From NCBI GenBank assembly GCA_009693015.1, contig SHYB01000004.1, forward strand, positions 16,001-72,883: a DNA stretch of 56,883 bases, given 5' to 3'. This document shows, piece after piece, positions 33,757-41,619 of this stretch; positions within the stretch are counted from its first letter, which is position 1, and the number at the start of each line of letters is the position of its first letter. Under the pieces are notes generated by a model. That model had not been told where the DNA came from, did no database searches, and was given only the letters and a program-made list of their open reading frames with translations. This DNA is from Dehalococcoidia bacterium. Lineage in GTDB: Bacteria > Chloroflexota > Dehalococcoidia > SHYB01. Both the position numbers and the translations under genes were made by a program.

Positions 33757-33786
33757 TTGACAGCAGTATGGCATGTTGCCTATACT
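33757..33786 (+). promoter_or_regulatory. Strong sigma70-type promoter for ftsZ
   Basis: A perfect TTGACA at 33757-33762 and TATACT at 33781-33786 are separated by 18 bases, about 80 bases before ATG 33866. It is one of the best promoter matches in the window. Confidence 0.75.
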
Positions 33787-33789
33787 ATC

Positions 33790-33806
33790 TTTGAACTTAG
33801 TTCAAA
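33790..33806 (+). promoter_or_regulatory. Operator-like palindrome O2 at the ftsZ transcription start
   Basis: TTTGAACTTAGTTCAAA is a perfect 8+1+8 inverted repeat. It starts three bases after the -10 box, so a bound protein would cover the transcription start. Its near-copy O1 lies 54 bases upstream, about five helical turns. Confidence 0.65.
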
Positions 33807-33865
33807 ACTCTTACTATCTTCTCAGACGCCAGGTATCCCCGGCACACCGGGTCCAAGGGGGCGGT

Positions 33866-35011
33866 ATGGTCTCATGGGCAGAACCCCAGCTTCCTTTGCC
33901 GGAAAGCGCCGGCTTTGCCAAGATCAAGGTATGCGGCGTAGGAGGCGGGGGGGTCAACGTGGTGCGCCGCATGGCCACGCTGAACATCCCTGGGGTTGAG
34001 CTGCTCTGCGTGAACACGGACGCAGGATCGCTGTCCACGGTGCACAACATCCCCTGCCTGGGGATTGGAGCGCAGCTGACGCGGGGGATGGGGTCAGGCG
34101 GAAACCCGGAGATCGGCAAGCGGGCCGCGCTGGAAAGCCGCCAGGACCTGCGGCGATTCCTGGAAGGCGCCGACCTGGTGTTCATTGCGGCGGGCATGGG
34201 TGGAGGGACAGGAACGGGCGCAGCGCCGGTGATCGCGGAGATGGCCAGAGAGTGCGGCGCTATCTCTATCGCCGTGGTGACCACGCCGTTCGCGTTTGAA
34301 GGGGTGCGGCGGCGGAGCGTGGCAGAGGCGGGGCTGAAGCCGCTGCATGAGTCGGCGGACACGGTGATTGTGGTGAGCAACAACCGCCTCTTGTCCACCG
34401 CCAGCCGCAAGGCATCCGTGGTGGAATCGTTCTCCCGCGCCGACAAGGTGATGCAGGATGCCATCGCCGCGGTGGCGCGCATCATCAACGTGGCGGGCGA
34501 CATCAACATTGATTTTGCCGATGTGAGGACAGTGGTGACTCGCGGCGGCGCAGGCGTGATGTCCATCGGCGTGGGGGAAGGGACGCAGCGAGTGATGAAA
34601 GCGGCGCAGGCGGCGTTCGAGAACCCTCTGCTGGAGTGCAGCATCCAGGGCGCCAAGGGCATGGTGTTTACCGTGACCGGCGGCCCGGACGTGACGCTCA
34701 ATGAGCTGAACGAAGCGGGGATGTTCATTTCCAGCATGACCGACCCGGACGCGGAGATTTTCTTCGGCATGCACATAGACGCCGCGCGCAAACCGGCGGC
34801 GGCGGTGGAGATGGTGATCGTCGCCACGCGCCTGCCGCAGAATCCGCGCGACGCCGAGCCCGATCCAGCGAAGAGCACCGCGGCGGACAAGGTGCAACGC
34901 GCCGCTGCGCGGTACTATGCCGAGGACGACATTCCTGCGTTCCTCAAGAGCGTGGATTTCAACTTTGATGGCCCCGGTGGCAACAAGCCATCGGACGGCG
35001 CCGGCCGCTAG
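33866..35011 (+). CDS. ftsZ: Cell division protein FtsZ
   Basis: A 381-residue tubulin homologue that polymerises with GTP to form the division ring. The nucleotide-binding region CGVGGGGVNVVRRM, the tubulin signature GMGGGTGTGAAP, the T7-loop segment INIDFADVRTVV and the C-terminal conserved DDIPAFLKSVDF are present. ATG 33866 follows AAGGGGGCGGT. No ftsA, ftsQ or mur genes are adjacent, unlike the classic dcw cluster. Expression is probably from the operator-flanked promoter at 33757-33786. The 35024 ORF follows 12 bases after the stop. Confidence 0.97.
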   Translation: MVSWAEPQLPLPESAGFAKIKVCGVGGGGVNVVRRMATLNIPGVELLCVNTDAGSLSTVHNIPCLGIGAQLTRGMGSGGNPEIGKRAALESRQDLRRFLEGADLVFIAAGMGGGTGTGAAPVIAEMARECGAISIAVVTTPFAFEGVRRRSVAEAGLKPLHESADTVIVVSNNRLLSTASRKASVVESFSRADKVMQDAIAAVARIINVAGDINIDFADVRTVVTRGGAGVMSIGVGEGTQRVMKAAQAAFENPLLECSIQGAKGMVFTVTGGPDVTLNELNEAGMFISSMTDPDAEIFFGMHIDAARKPAAAVEMVIVATRLPQNPRDAEPDPAKSTAADKVQRAAARYYAEDDIPAFLKSVDFNFDGPGGNKPSDGAGR

Positions 35012-35023
35012 GGGTGCACACCG

Positions 35024-35596
35024 ATGTTTGAGGCTCTGGCGGCACAAGAGGCGGCGCGCAACGGGCGGGTGGCCCATCCTTCCATCGGGTTGATGGAGGA
35101 TGACGCGCCGCAAAAGAGTCGCCCGAACACGGCGCGCAACGGGCGGGTGGCCCATCCTTCCATCGGGTTGATGGAGGATGACGCGCCGGATACGGCGGCA
35201 GCGGCGCCGCTGCGTGTGCTGGGGGCGCATGGGTCGTCGCGGCAACTGGGCGAAGGAACGCCGCCGCCGCAAGTGCTGCGGGTGACGATCCCCAAACAGC
35301 CGGCGCGCCCGCATACGTTCTTTGAAAAATACCCGCGCAACTGGACGTGGGAGTCCTGGGCGAAGCGGATGGAGTATGAGGCGCTCACGGTGGCCCGCTC
35401 GGCGAGCGCGGGCGTGTGGGCGCTTCTGGGCGCGCTCACGGGCCTGGCGGCGGCGGGGATTCCCGCGCTCATGGTGACGGGCTATCAATCGCTGGTGTGG
35501 GCGCCCGTGGGCGCGGCGGCGGGGGCGGCGCTGGGTGCCGCCCAATCGTGGTGGAGGTGGCGCAAGGTGTTCCAGTCGCACGACCAGCTGAACTAA
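35024..35596 (+). CDS. Putative membrane protein with duplicated N-terminal segment
   Basis: A 190-residue protein of unknown function, 12 bases after ftsZ and probably co-transcribed. Its first 60 residues contain two identical 19-residue blocks, each ARNGRVAHPSIGLMEDDAP, the result of a 58-bp DNA duplication. A Pro-rich segment and a conserved-looking FFEKYPRNWTWESWAKRMEY region come next. Two likely membrane helices (WALLGALTGLAAAGIPALM and WAPVGAAAGAALGAA) follow. The C-terminus is basic. Linkage to ftsZ hints at an envelope or division role, which is inference only. The stop overlaps that of the convergent amidohydrolase. Confidence 0.7.
   Translation: MFEALAAQEAARNGRVAHPSIGLMEDDAPQKSRPNTARNGRVAHPSIGLMEDDAPDTAAAAPLRVLGAHGSSRQLGEGTPPPQVLRVTIPKQPARPHTFFEKYPRNWTWESWAKRMEYEALTVARSASAGVWALLGALTGLAAAGIPALMVTGYQSLVWAPVGAAAGAALGAAQSWWRWRKVFQSHDQLN
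35053..35188 (+). repeat. Two identical 58-bp palindromic units, period 78 bp, inside an ORF
   Basis: Copies at 35053-35110 and 35131-35188 are identical. Each begins GGCGCG and ends CGCGCC. Each also contains an inner hairpin, CATCCTTCCATC, loop GGGTT, then GATGGAGGATG, with one bulged base. The 20-bp spacer is different sequence. Both copies keep the reading frame. Confidence 0.85.
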
Positions 35597-36723
35597 GCGG
35601 CGAAGCGGGATATCTCCGGGCCGATGCGGGCGGCGATGGCCGCCAGCCGCGCCGTATCAATCTTGTACATCGCGGCGGCGGTTTCCCCGGCGATGCGACG
35701 CAAGTCCCCCGCAGGCACGCCGGAAAAGCACACCTGAAGGGCCTCCGCGGTATAGGGCCAGATGCCTTCGGGATGGGGAAAATCACTACCCCACATCATC
35801 TTGCCCGCGCCCAGCACGCTGCGCAGTTCCCAGTCCTGGCGAACGTGGCGGGTGGAATGCCCCACCCAGCAGTTGCGCGCCCAATACTCGCTGGGGCGCA
35901 GCGGTAGGCGACCGCGCAAGCCGGCATCGCGATCGTGCCGCGCGTCCATGGCGGCGAGCATGGGCGCAATCCAATCGGCACCCTGCTCCGTCCACACGGC
36001 GCGGAGGCGAGGGTAACGGTGGAATACGCCGGAGAGGATGAGCTGCTCCAGGATGGCGTGGCCGCCGCCTCGCCCGCCGTGGGTGTGCACCGGCACCTCC
36101 ATCTCCTCGCACCCAGCCCACAGAGGATCGTAATACGCGTTGCTGTAGGGTGGCAGGCCTTCGGCGTCAGGGGAGATGGTCACGGCGATGCCGCGCATGC
36201 CCGCATTCACCGCCCAGCGCACCTCCGCCAGCGCATCTTCCGTACGCAGCACGTGCACCAGGGCCACGCCGATGCGCCGGTGCGGCGAGGCTGAGCAGTA
36301 ATCGGCAAGCCAGCGATTGTAGGAGCGCGACCCTTCCATCATCTCGTCCAGCGAACCTGCCAGACCGCCATCACGTGCGCGGAAGGGGACAGCGTTGCGC
36401 CGGCTGTTATCGGGGAAGATGACTTCGGCGGCGACGCCGTCGGCATCGAGCAGGCGGGTGCGCTCATCGAGGTCGAGCACGCCGACGTCCCAGCCCATGT
36501 CGCTGGCGCGGCCCGTCGCCGCCTGCACACCCTGGTCGTAGCGATCGCGTACGTCCTGGGGGAAATGCGAGCGGCGCCACGCCTTGGTCTCCGCCTCGGT
36601 GGACTGCTTTTGCGCCACCCATGCGTCATATGCGGGGCGGTGCTTTGCTCGTATGTAGGGACGGTAGCCCTCCCACGGGGCCCCGGCATGGCAATCGGCA
36701 GAGATAAGGAGCAGGCGTTGCAC
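35593..36723 (-). CDS. TIM-barrel amidohydrolase (Amidohydrolase_2 family)
   Basis: About 376 residues starting VQRLLLISADCHAGAP, which supplies the N-terminal metal ligands. VPVHTHGGRGGGH, AVWTEQGADWIAP and MMWGSDFPHPEG are the later barrel motifs with catalytic His and Asp. It is diverged from the 6994-8130 paralogue but of the same ACMSD-like class; substrate unknown. GTG 36723 was chosen because it begins the conserved fold, with AAAGAAG upstream. Longer in-frame extension upstream runs through a partial duplicate of the gene's own 5' end and is unlikely to be translated. Confidence 0.88.
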   Translation of the reverse strand: MQRLLLISADCHAGAPWEGYRPYIRAKHRPAYDAWVAQKQSTEAETKAWRRSHFPQDVRDRYDQGVQAATGRASDMGWDVGVLDLDERTRLLDADGVAAEVIFPDNSRRNAVPFRARDGGLAGSLDEMMEGSRSYNRWLADYCSASPHRRIGVALVHVLRTEDALAEVRWAVNAGMRGIAVTISPDAEGLPPYSNAYYDPLWAGCEEMEVPVHTHGGRGGGHAILEQLILSGVFHRYPRLRAVWTEQGADWIAPMLAAMDARHDRDAGLRGRLPLRPSEYWARNCWVGHSTRHVRQDWELRSVLGAGKMMWGSDFPHPEGIWPYTAEALQVCFSGVPAGDLRRIAGETAAAMYKIDTARLAAIAARIGPEISRFAA

Positions 36724-36826
36724 TTTGTTACTTCTTTCTAGGCGCGGGCGGACGACAGTAGGGGCGGTAGCCGCATTCCACGCCGCGGGGCATGGCAATC
36801 GGCAGAGATAGGAAGGAGGCGTTGCA
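36655..36826 (-). repeat. Tandem partial duplication of the amidohydrolase 5' end
   Basis: The first roughly 68 bases of the gene (36655-36722) recur as 36758-36826, about 104 bases upstream. The central 38 bases match at 35 positions. The extra copy reads QRLLPISADCHA in place of QRLLLISADCHA, and after an indel still shows GYRPY. It is a relic, not a second gene. Confidence 0.75.
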
Positions 36827-36913
36827 AAGGATTTCCCTTGGCCGCGGAGCAGCGGCGATGATCGGATGCTACGCGGCGCGGGCGACGGTGTCAACGCATA
36901 CGCGGCTGGCGCG

Positions 36914-36942
36914 TTGCGGGTCTCCGCTTCTGTTGCTATACT
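36914..36942 (+). promoter_or_regulatory. Sigma70-type promoter for thrB
   Basis: TTGCGG at 36914-36919 and TATACT at 36937-36942, spaced 17 bases, lie 35 bases before the thrB start. It may also drive lysC. Confidence 0.6.
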
Positions 36943-36977
36943 GGGAATCCGCGATCCCCCCGAGGTAGGTCAGACCC

Positions 36978-37916
36978 TTGGAACATGTCACTGTCCGCGT
37001 GCCCGCGACATCGGCCAACCTTGGGCCGGGGTTTGATTGCATGGGGATGGCGCTACGCTGGTACGCCACGGTGCGCGTGACGCGGAGCGAGCGCTTCACC
37101 TTGTCCATACGCGGCCACGGCGCAGCCACGCTGCCGCGCGATGAGAGCAATCTGGTGCATGTGTCCTTTGCGCGGGCATACGCGCAGATGAAGAAAACCC
37201 CGCCCGTAGTGGCGATACGCTGCAACAACGCCATCCCCCTCGACCGGGGTCTGGGATCGAGCTCGGCGGCGATTGTGGGAGGGCTGGCGGCGGCGAATGC
37301 GCTGGAGGGATCGCCGCTAGACGACGACACGTTGCTGGCGCTGGCAACGGAAATCGAAGGGCACCCGGACAACGTAGCGCCGGCGCTCTTGGGCGGGGTG
37401 CAGGTGGTGATCTGCGGGGCGCGGGAGCCCGAGGCAGCGGCAGGGGACGCGGCGCGCGGGCCGATGGCGGCGGCGGTGCAGATGAAGCGAGGGCTGCGCG
37501 GCGTGGCGTTCGTGCCGGATGCCGGGCTTTCCACCAAGAAGGCGCGCGGGGTGCTGCCGAAGCAGGTGTCCCGCGCCGACGCCGTGTTCAACGCGGGGCG
37601 CACGGCGCTGCTGGTCCTGGCGCTATCGCAAGGGCGCTGGGAATTGCTCGGCGCGGCGACGGAGGACCGGCTGCATCAGCCGCAGCGCGCCGGCCTGTTT
37701 CCCCCGATGCTGCCGCTGTTCCACGCGGCGCGCCAAGCGGGAGCGCGTGGCATCTTTCTCTCCGGCGCAGGCCCCGCGGTGCTGGCGCTGACCGACGGCG
37801 ACGCAGCGCCCATCGCCAGGGCGTTCGAACGGGCGGCGCGGCGCTTGGGAGTGCCAGGCGCAGCAAGGACTGTAGGGCTGGCGGCGCGCGGGGCGCATGT
37901 GATCGAAAGCAGATAG
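36978..37916 (+). CDS. thrB: Homoserine kinase
   Basis: A 312-residue GHMP kinase that phosphorylates homoserine on the way to threonine. [20 protein letters not shown] is the N-terminal signature, [19 protein letters not shown] the ATP-binding loop, and [12 protein letters not shown] the third GHMP motif. TTG 36978 is the only fitting start and has GGTAGGT seven bases upstream. The aspartate kinase gene begins 30 bases after its stop, so the two likely form a threonine-pathway operon; homoserine dehydrogenase and threonine synthase are not in the window. Confidence 0.95.
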   Translation: MEHVTVRVPATSANLGPGFDCMGMALRWYATVRVTRSERFTLSIRGHGAATLPRDESNLVHVSFARAYAQMKKTPPVVAIRCNNAIPLDRGLGSSSAAIVGGLAAANALEGSPLDDDTLLALATEIEGHPDNVAPALLGGVQVVICGAREPEAAAGDAARGPMAAAVQMKRGLRGVAFVPDAGLSTKKARGVLPKQVSRADAVFNAGRTALLVLALSQGRWELLGAATEDRLHQPQRAGLFPPMLPLFHAARQAGARGIFLSGAGPAVLALTDGDAAPIARAFERAARRLGVPGAARTVGLAARGAHVIESR

Positions 37917-37945
37917 CGCGGCCGGCGCAGATGCGGAGCAGGGAC

Positions 37946-39190
37946 ATGGCATTAATTGTGCAGAAGTATGGCGGCTCCTCTGTGGCGGATGCCGATAAGA
38001 TCCGCAACGTGGCGTCGCGCATCATGACCGCCCGCAAACGGGGCGACGACGTGGTGGCCGTGGTCTCCGCCATGGGCGATACCACCGATATGCTGATTGC
38101 GCTGGCGCACAAGATTTCCGCGCACCCCGATCCGCGAGAGATGGACCTGCTGATGTCCACGGGAGAGCTGGTGTCCAGCGCGCTGCTGGCGATGGCGCTG
38201 CGGGAGATGGGCCAAGAGGCGGTGAGCCTGAGCGGGATGCAGGCGGGGATACGCACGGAGGCACGGTTCGGCAAGGCGCGCATCACGGGGATAGATCCCA
38301 AGCGCATGCAGCAAGAGCTTCAGGCGGGGAAGGTGGTGATCGTGGCGGGGTTCCAGGGCGTGACCGACGATCTGGAGGTGACAACGCTGGGGCGCGGCGG
38401 GTCGGACACCACGGCGGTGGCGCTGGCGGCGCAGTTGCAGGCGGCGCGTTGCGAGCGTTTCACCGACGTGGAAGGCGTGTTCACCGCCGACCCGCGCCTG
38501 GTGCCGGAGGCGCGCAAGCTGAAGGACATCAGCTATGAGGAGATGCTGGAGTTGGCGAGCTACGGGGCCACGGTGATGCACCCGCGCGCCGTGGAACTGG
38601 GCGCGGTGTTCCGCGTGCCGATCTTTGTGGGGTCAAGCTTTTCCACCGCGCCGGGGACGCTGATCCACGGCGGTGCGCTGGCGGAGCCAGCGCACAAAGT
38701 CCGCGGCATCGCCCACGAGATGCATGTCGCCAAGGCGTCGGTGCTGGGTGTGCCCGATCGCCCTGGCGTGGCCGCGGCGATCTTCGCCCCCCTGTCCCAG
38801 CAGCACATCCGCGTGGACAGCATCGTGCAGAACGTCAGCTCCGACGGCGTGACCGACCTGACGTTCACCGTGGCGCAGTCCGATCTCCCTGGGGTAGCCA
38901 AGCTGCTGGCGCCGGTGGTGCGGGAGATCGGGGCGAAGGGATGGCACACCGCGGAGGGCCTTGCCAAGGTCAGCGTGGTGGGCGCCGCCATGCGCACCAC
39001 GCCGGGGATCGCGGCGCGGGCGTTCCGGGCGCTGCAGCAGGCAGAGGTGAACATCGAAATGCTGACCACGTCGGAAATCCGCATCACCTGCGTCATCAGC
39101 GCCTCCCATGTGCCGCAGGCCTCCCGCGCGCTGCACCGCGCCTTTCATCTGGAAAGCATGGAAGATGCAGGCGAATCGCGCCTTGCCTGA
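37946..39190 (+). CDS. lysC: Aspartate kinase
   Basis: The first committed step of the aspartate family of amino acids. [20 protein letters not shown] opens the kinase domain; [17 protein letters not shown] and [16 protein letters not shown] bind substrate and ATP. Residues from about 270 form the paired ACT regulatory domains ([34 protein letters not shown]), the usual site of lysine or threonine feedback. The product has 414 residues. ATG 37946 follows GGAGCAGGGA. It follows thrB. Confidence 0.96.
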   Translation: MALIVQKYGGSSVADADKIRNVASRIMTARKRGDDVVAVVSAMGDTTDMLIALAHKISAHPDPREMDLLMSTGELVSSALLAMALREMGQEAVSLSGMQAGIRTEARFGKARITGIDPKRMQQELQAGKVVIVAGFQGVTDDLEVTTLGRGGSDTTAVALAAQLQAARCERFTDVEGVFTADPRLVPEARKLKDISYEEMLELASYGATVMHPRAVELGAVFRVPIFVGSSFSTAPGTLIHGGALAEPAHKVRGIAHEMHVAKASVLGVPDRPGVAAAIFAPLSQQHIRVDSIVQNVSSDGVTDLTFTVAQSDLPGVAKLLAPVVREIGAKGWHTAEGLAKVSVVGAAMRTTPGIAARAFRALQQAEVNIEMLTTSEIRITCVISASHVPQASRALHRAFHLESMEDAGESRLA

Positions 39191-39226
39191 TATCTTGCTG
39201 CATATGAGGAATGCCCGCAGGCGGGA

Positions 39227-39964
39227 ATGATGGATAGGCCGTATCTCTCCGTAATCATCCCCGCGTATAACGAGGCTCGCCGCCTGCCGGGGACGCTGGA
39301 GCGGGTGACGGTCTATCTGGCGCGCCAGCCGTATCGCGCCGAGGTACTGGTGGTGGACGATGGCAGCACGGACGGCACGGCTGACGCGGCCACAGTCTTT
39401 GCCGGTGGAACGACGCCGGTGCGGGCGATCAGCACGCCGCACCGGGGCAAGGGGCATGCAGTAAAGACAGGCATGCTCGCCGCCGCGGGTGAGTACCGCT
39501 TCCTCTGCGACGCCGACCTGTCGATGCCCATCGAGCAGCTGGAGCGTCTGCTGCCGCCGGCGGCCGGCACACCTATCGTGATTGGATCGCGGGAGGCGCC
39601 GGGCGCGCGGCGCTGTAACGAGCCGTGGACGCGCCATATCATGGGCCGGGTGTTCAACTGGTTCATTCGCGCCACCACCGTGCGCGGCATCCGCGATACG
39701 CAGTGCGGGTTCAAGTGCTTTCGCGGCGCGGTGGCGCAGGAGCTGTTCGCCCAGCAGCGGCTGGATGGGTTCGGGTTCGATGTGGAGGTGCTGTTCCTGG
39801 CGCAGAAAAGCGGGATCGCCATCACGGAGACGCCGATAGACTGGTATCATCAGCAGGAAAGTAAGGTGCGCCCGCTGCGCGACGCGCTGCGCATGGTGCG
39901 CGAGACGCTGGCGGTGCGGTGGTGCTGGATGCGGGGGCGCTACCGGCGCGTGACGGCGCGGTGA
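39227..39964 (+). CDS. GT2 glycosyltransferase (dolichyl-phosphate glucosyltransferase-like)
   Basis: A 245-residue GT-A fold enzyme. VIIPAYNEARRLPGTLERV, VVDDGSTDGTAD and CDADLSMP (the DxD-type metal site) are present, plus GFKCFRGAVAQELF and GFGFDVEVLFLA. This arrangement resembles enzymes that load a sugar on a polyprenyl phosphate carrier. No membrane helix is evident. ATG 39227 and 39230 are both possible. A second GT2 gene of the polyprenol-mannose type lies 466 bases downstream, suggesting a shared envelope glycan pathway. Confidence 0.9.
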   Translation: MMDRPYLSVIIPAYNEARRLPGTLERVTVYLARQPYRAEVLVVDDGSTDGTADAATVFAGGTTPVRAISTPHRGKGHAVKTGMLAAAGEYRFLCDADLSMPIEQLERLLPPAAGTPIVIGSREAPGARRCNEPWTRHIMGRVFNWFIRATTVRGIRDTQCGFKCFRGAVAQELFAQQRLDGFGFDVEVLFLAQKSGIAITETPIDWYHQQESKVRPLRDALRMVRETLAVRWCWMRGRYRRVTAR

Positions 39965-39983
39965 GAGGCAAGAGGAGAGCGGC

Positions 39984-40412
39984 ATGCGCAGCCCAGAGCA
40001 AATCTTGAAAGAATCGAAGACCATCGCCGTGGTGGGCCTCTCCGATAAGCCGGAGCGGGACAGCCACCGCGTCGCCCGCTACCTCCAGCAAGCGGGCTAT
40101 CGCATCATCCCCGTCAACCCCGCGCTGAAGCAGGTGCTGGGCGAGACCTGCTACCCTGACCTAGCCTCCATCCCCGAGCCGGTGGATATGGTGGATGTCT
40201 TCCGCCGATCAGAAGAGGCGCTGGCAGTAGCGGAGCAGGCGGTGGCGATTCAGGCCAAGGCGCTGTGGCTCCAGGACGGCGTGATCAATGAACAGGCGTC
40301 GGCCGTGGCGAAGCGCGCGGGGCTGGACGTGGTGATGGACGATTGCGCTATGCGCGTCCATCATCGCATGCAGGGCAAAGGGCTCATGCAGGCACGCGAA
40401 GAGCATGCGTAG
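39984..40412 (+). CDS. CoA-binding domain protein (YccU-like)
   Basis: A 142-residue Rossmann-fold protein: TIAVVGLSDKPERDSHRVAR, YRIIPVNPAL, and LWLQDGVINEQASAVAKRAG, followed by VVMDDCAMRVHHRM. The family binds coenzyme A, as in the N-terminal part of succinyl-CoA synthetase-like proteins, and is thought to be regulatory. AGGAGAG precedes ATG 39984. It is sandwiched between two glycosyltransferase genes. Confidence 0.88.
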   Translation: MRSPEQILKESKTIAVVGLSDKPERDSHRVARYLQQAGYRIIPVNPALKQVLGETCYPDLASIPEPVDMVDVFRRSEEALAVAEQAVAIQAKALWLQDGVINEQASAVAKRAGLDVVMDDCAMRVHHRMQGKGLMQAREEHA

Positions 40413-40430
40413 GCCGCCGCCATCACACCC

Positions 40431-41177
40431 ATGCCCCAGCCGTCCGTCAGCGCGATGAGTCTTTCCGGCAAGCGGGTGACCATCGTCATCCCCACCTACA
40501 ACGAGGCGGGGAATATCCCGGCGCTGGTGCAGCGGCTCATGGCCCTGGGCATCCCCGGCCTGCACCTGCTGCTGGTGGACGATAGTTCGCCGGACGGCAC
40601 GGCGGACGTGGCGGAGCGCCTGGCGCCGCAGTACGGCGGGCGCATTGCGGTGCTGCGGCGGCCGGGGAAGATGGGCCTGGGCACGGCGTACATCGCCGGC
40701 TTTACGCGGGCGCTGGCGGAGGGTGCGGACTACATCGTTGAGATGGACGCTGATCTGTCCCACAGCCCGGAGGATGTGCCGCGCCTGCTGGCGGAGATGG
40801 CCACGCATGACGTAGCGGTGGGGTCGCGCTGGGTGAAGGGCGGCGGCGTGGGGAAGGACTGGGGCCTGCTGCGACGCTTCGTCAGCAGGGGTGGATCGCA
40901 ATACGCGCGGCTGGTGCTGGGACTGCGGGTGAAGGACGTCACTACCGGCTTCAAGTGCTTCCGCCGTGAGTCGCTCGCGGGGGTAGACCTTTCGCGCATC
41001 AAGAGCCAGGGGTTCGCCTTTCAGGTAGAGGTTGCCTGGGCCTGCCAGCGGCGCGGCTACCGCATGGCGGAGATTCCCATCCTCTTCTCCAAGAGATCGC
41101 ACGGCACATCAAAAATGTCGGTGCGCATCTTTCGGGAAGCGCTGTGGCGTGTGCCGGCCATCCGCCTGCGGCGATAG
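40431..41177 (+). CDS. Polyprenol monophosphomannose synthase-like GT2
   Basis: A 248-residue DPM1-type glycosyltransferase. IVIPTYNEAGNIPALVQRL, LVDDSSPDGTADVAE, EMDADLSHSPEDVPRLL, GVGKDWGLLRRFVSRG and SKMSVRIFREAL are hallmark segments. It should transfer mannose or another hexose from a nucleotide sugar to polyprenyl phosphate at the cytoplasmic membrane face. The catalytic domain stands alone, without the membrane region found in some homologues. Starts at 40431 and 40455 are possible; neither has a strong ribosome site. Confidence 0.92.
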   Translation: MPQPSVSAMSLSGKRVTIVIPTYNEAGNIPALVQRLMALGIPGLHLLLVDDSSPDGTADVAERLAPQYGGRIAVLRRPGKMGLGTAYIAGFTRALAEGADYIVEMDADLSHSPEDVPRLLAEMATHDVAVGSRWVKGGGVGKDWGLLRRFVSRGGSQYARLVLGLRVKDVTTGFKCFRRESLAGVDLSRIKSQGFAFQVEVAWACQRRGYRMAEIPILFSKRSHGTSKMSVRIFREALWRVPAIRLRR

Positions 41178-41553
41178 CGGGCCGGTATCCCTTTGCACGC
41201 CTGGCTGGAGAGACTCGCCAGCGGCATGCTAGGCCCGCCGCAACCTCCCGCCTGGCTGGAGAGACTCGCCTGCACCCTGGGGGCGGCGCAGCCTCATGCA
41301 TAGCCTAACTTCACCCGGCTGCCTGCGTTCTTCTCTATGACGCACGGCTAGGCCAGAGCCACAATCGAACCAATCTTGAACTAATTTATAAATTGCTACC
41401 AAAACCTATTGTAATTTCTGTTTGAATATGTATCATTGGATGCTACAGGGGTTGTCCTGATTGGAGAATCCGAGGAAAGAGATTCGGGCACATAGCGCCG
41501 TAGAATCACCAATATCAATTTGAGGAATCTTGCAAAATTGGCCTGATTAATAC
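41178..41553 (+). other. Intergenic region with short repeat and AT-rich island
   Basis: No gene is apparent. The left third holds a direct repeat (41198-41219 and 41249-41270). From about 41365 to 41553 the sequence turns strikingly AT-rich for this genome, including the palindrome AATTTATAAATT. It also contains CTTGAACTAATTTATAA at 41375-41391, which matches 13 of 17 positions of one strand of the ftsZ operator. It leads into the TPR-protein promoter, and could act as an UP element or regulator site. Confidence 0.5.
41198..41270 (+). repeat. 22-bp direct repeat, 51-bp period
   Basis: Identical 22-bp units beginning CGCCTGGCTGGAG and ending GACTCGCC lie at 41198-41219 and 41249-41270. There are only two copies and the spacer is not conserved in length with a CRISPR, so this is a simple duplicated motif. 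Confidence 0.8.
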
Positions 41554-41582
41554 TTGACGGATTCCGTCACTGCCCCTACAAT
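41554..41582 (+). promoter_or_regulatory. Sigma70-type promoter for the TPR protein
   Basis: TTGACG at 41554-41559 and TACAAT at 41577-41582 are spaced 17 bases. ATG 41620 lies 37 bases after the -10 box, with GGGAAGG as ribosome site. Confidence 0.75.
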
Positions 41583-41619
41583 CACGCCTTCGAAGGGTAC
41601 GAAGGGAAGGAACAAGAAC

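Noticed and set aside
41198-41270. Possible CRISPR remnant
   Set aside because: There are only two 22-bp units with a 29-bp spacer and no cas genes, so it is a simple direct repeat.
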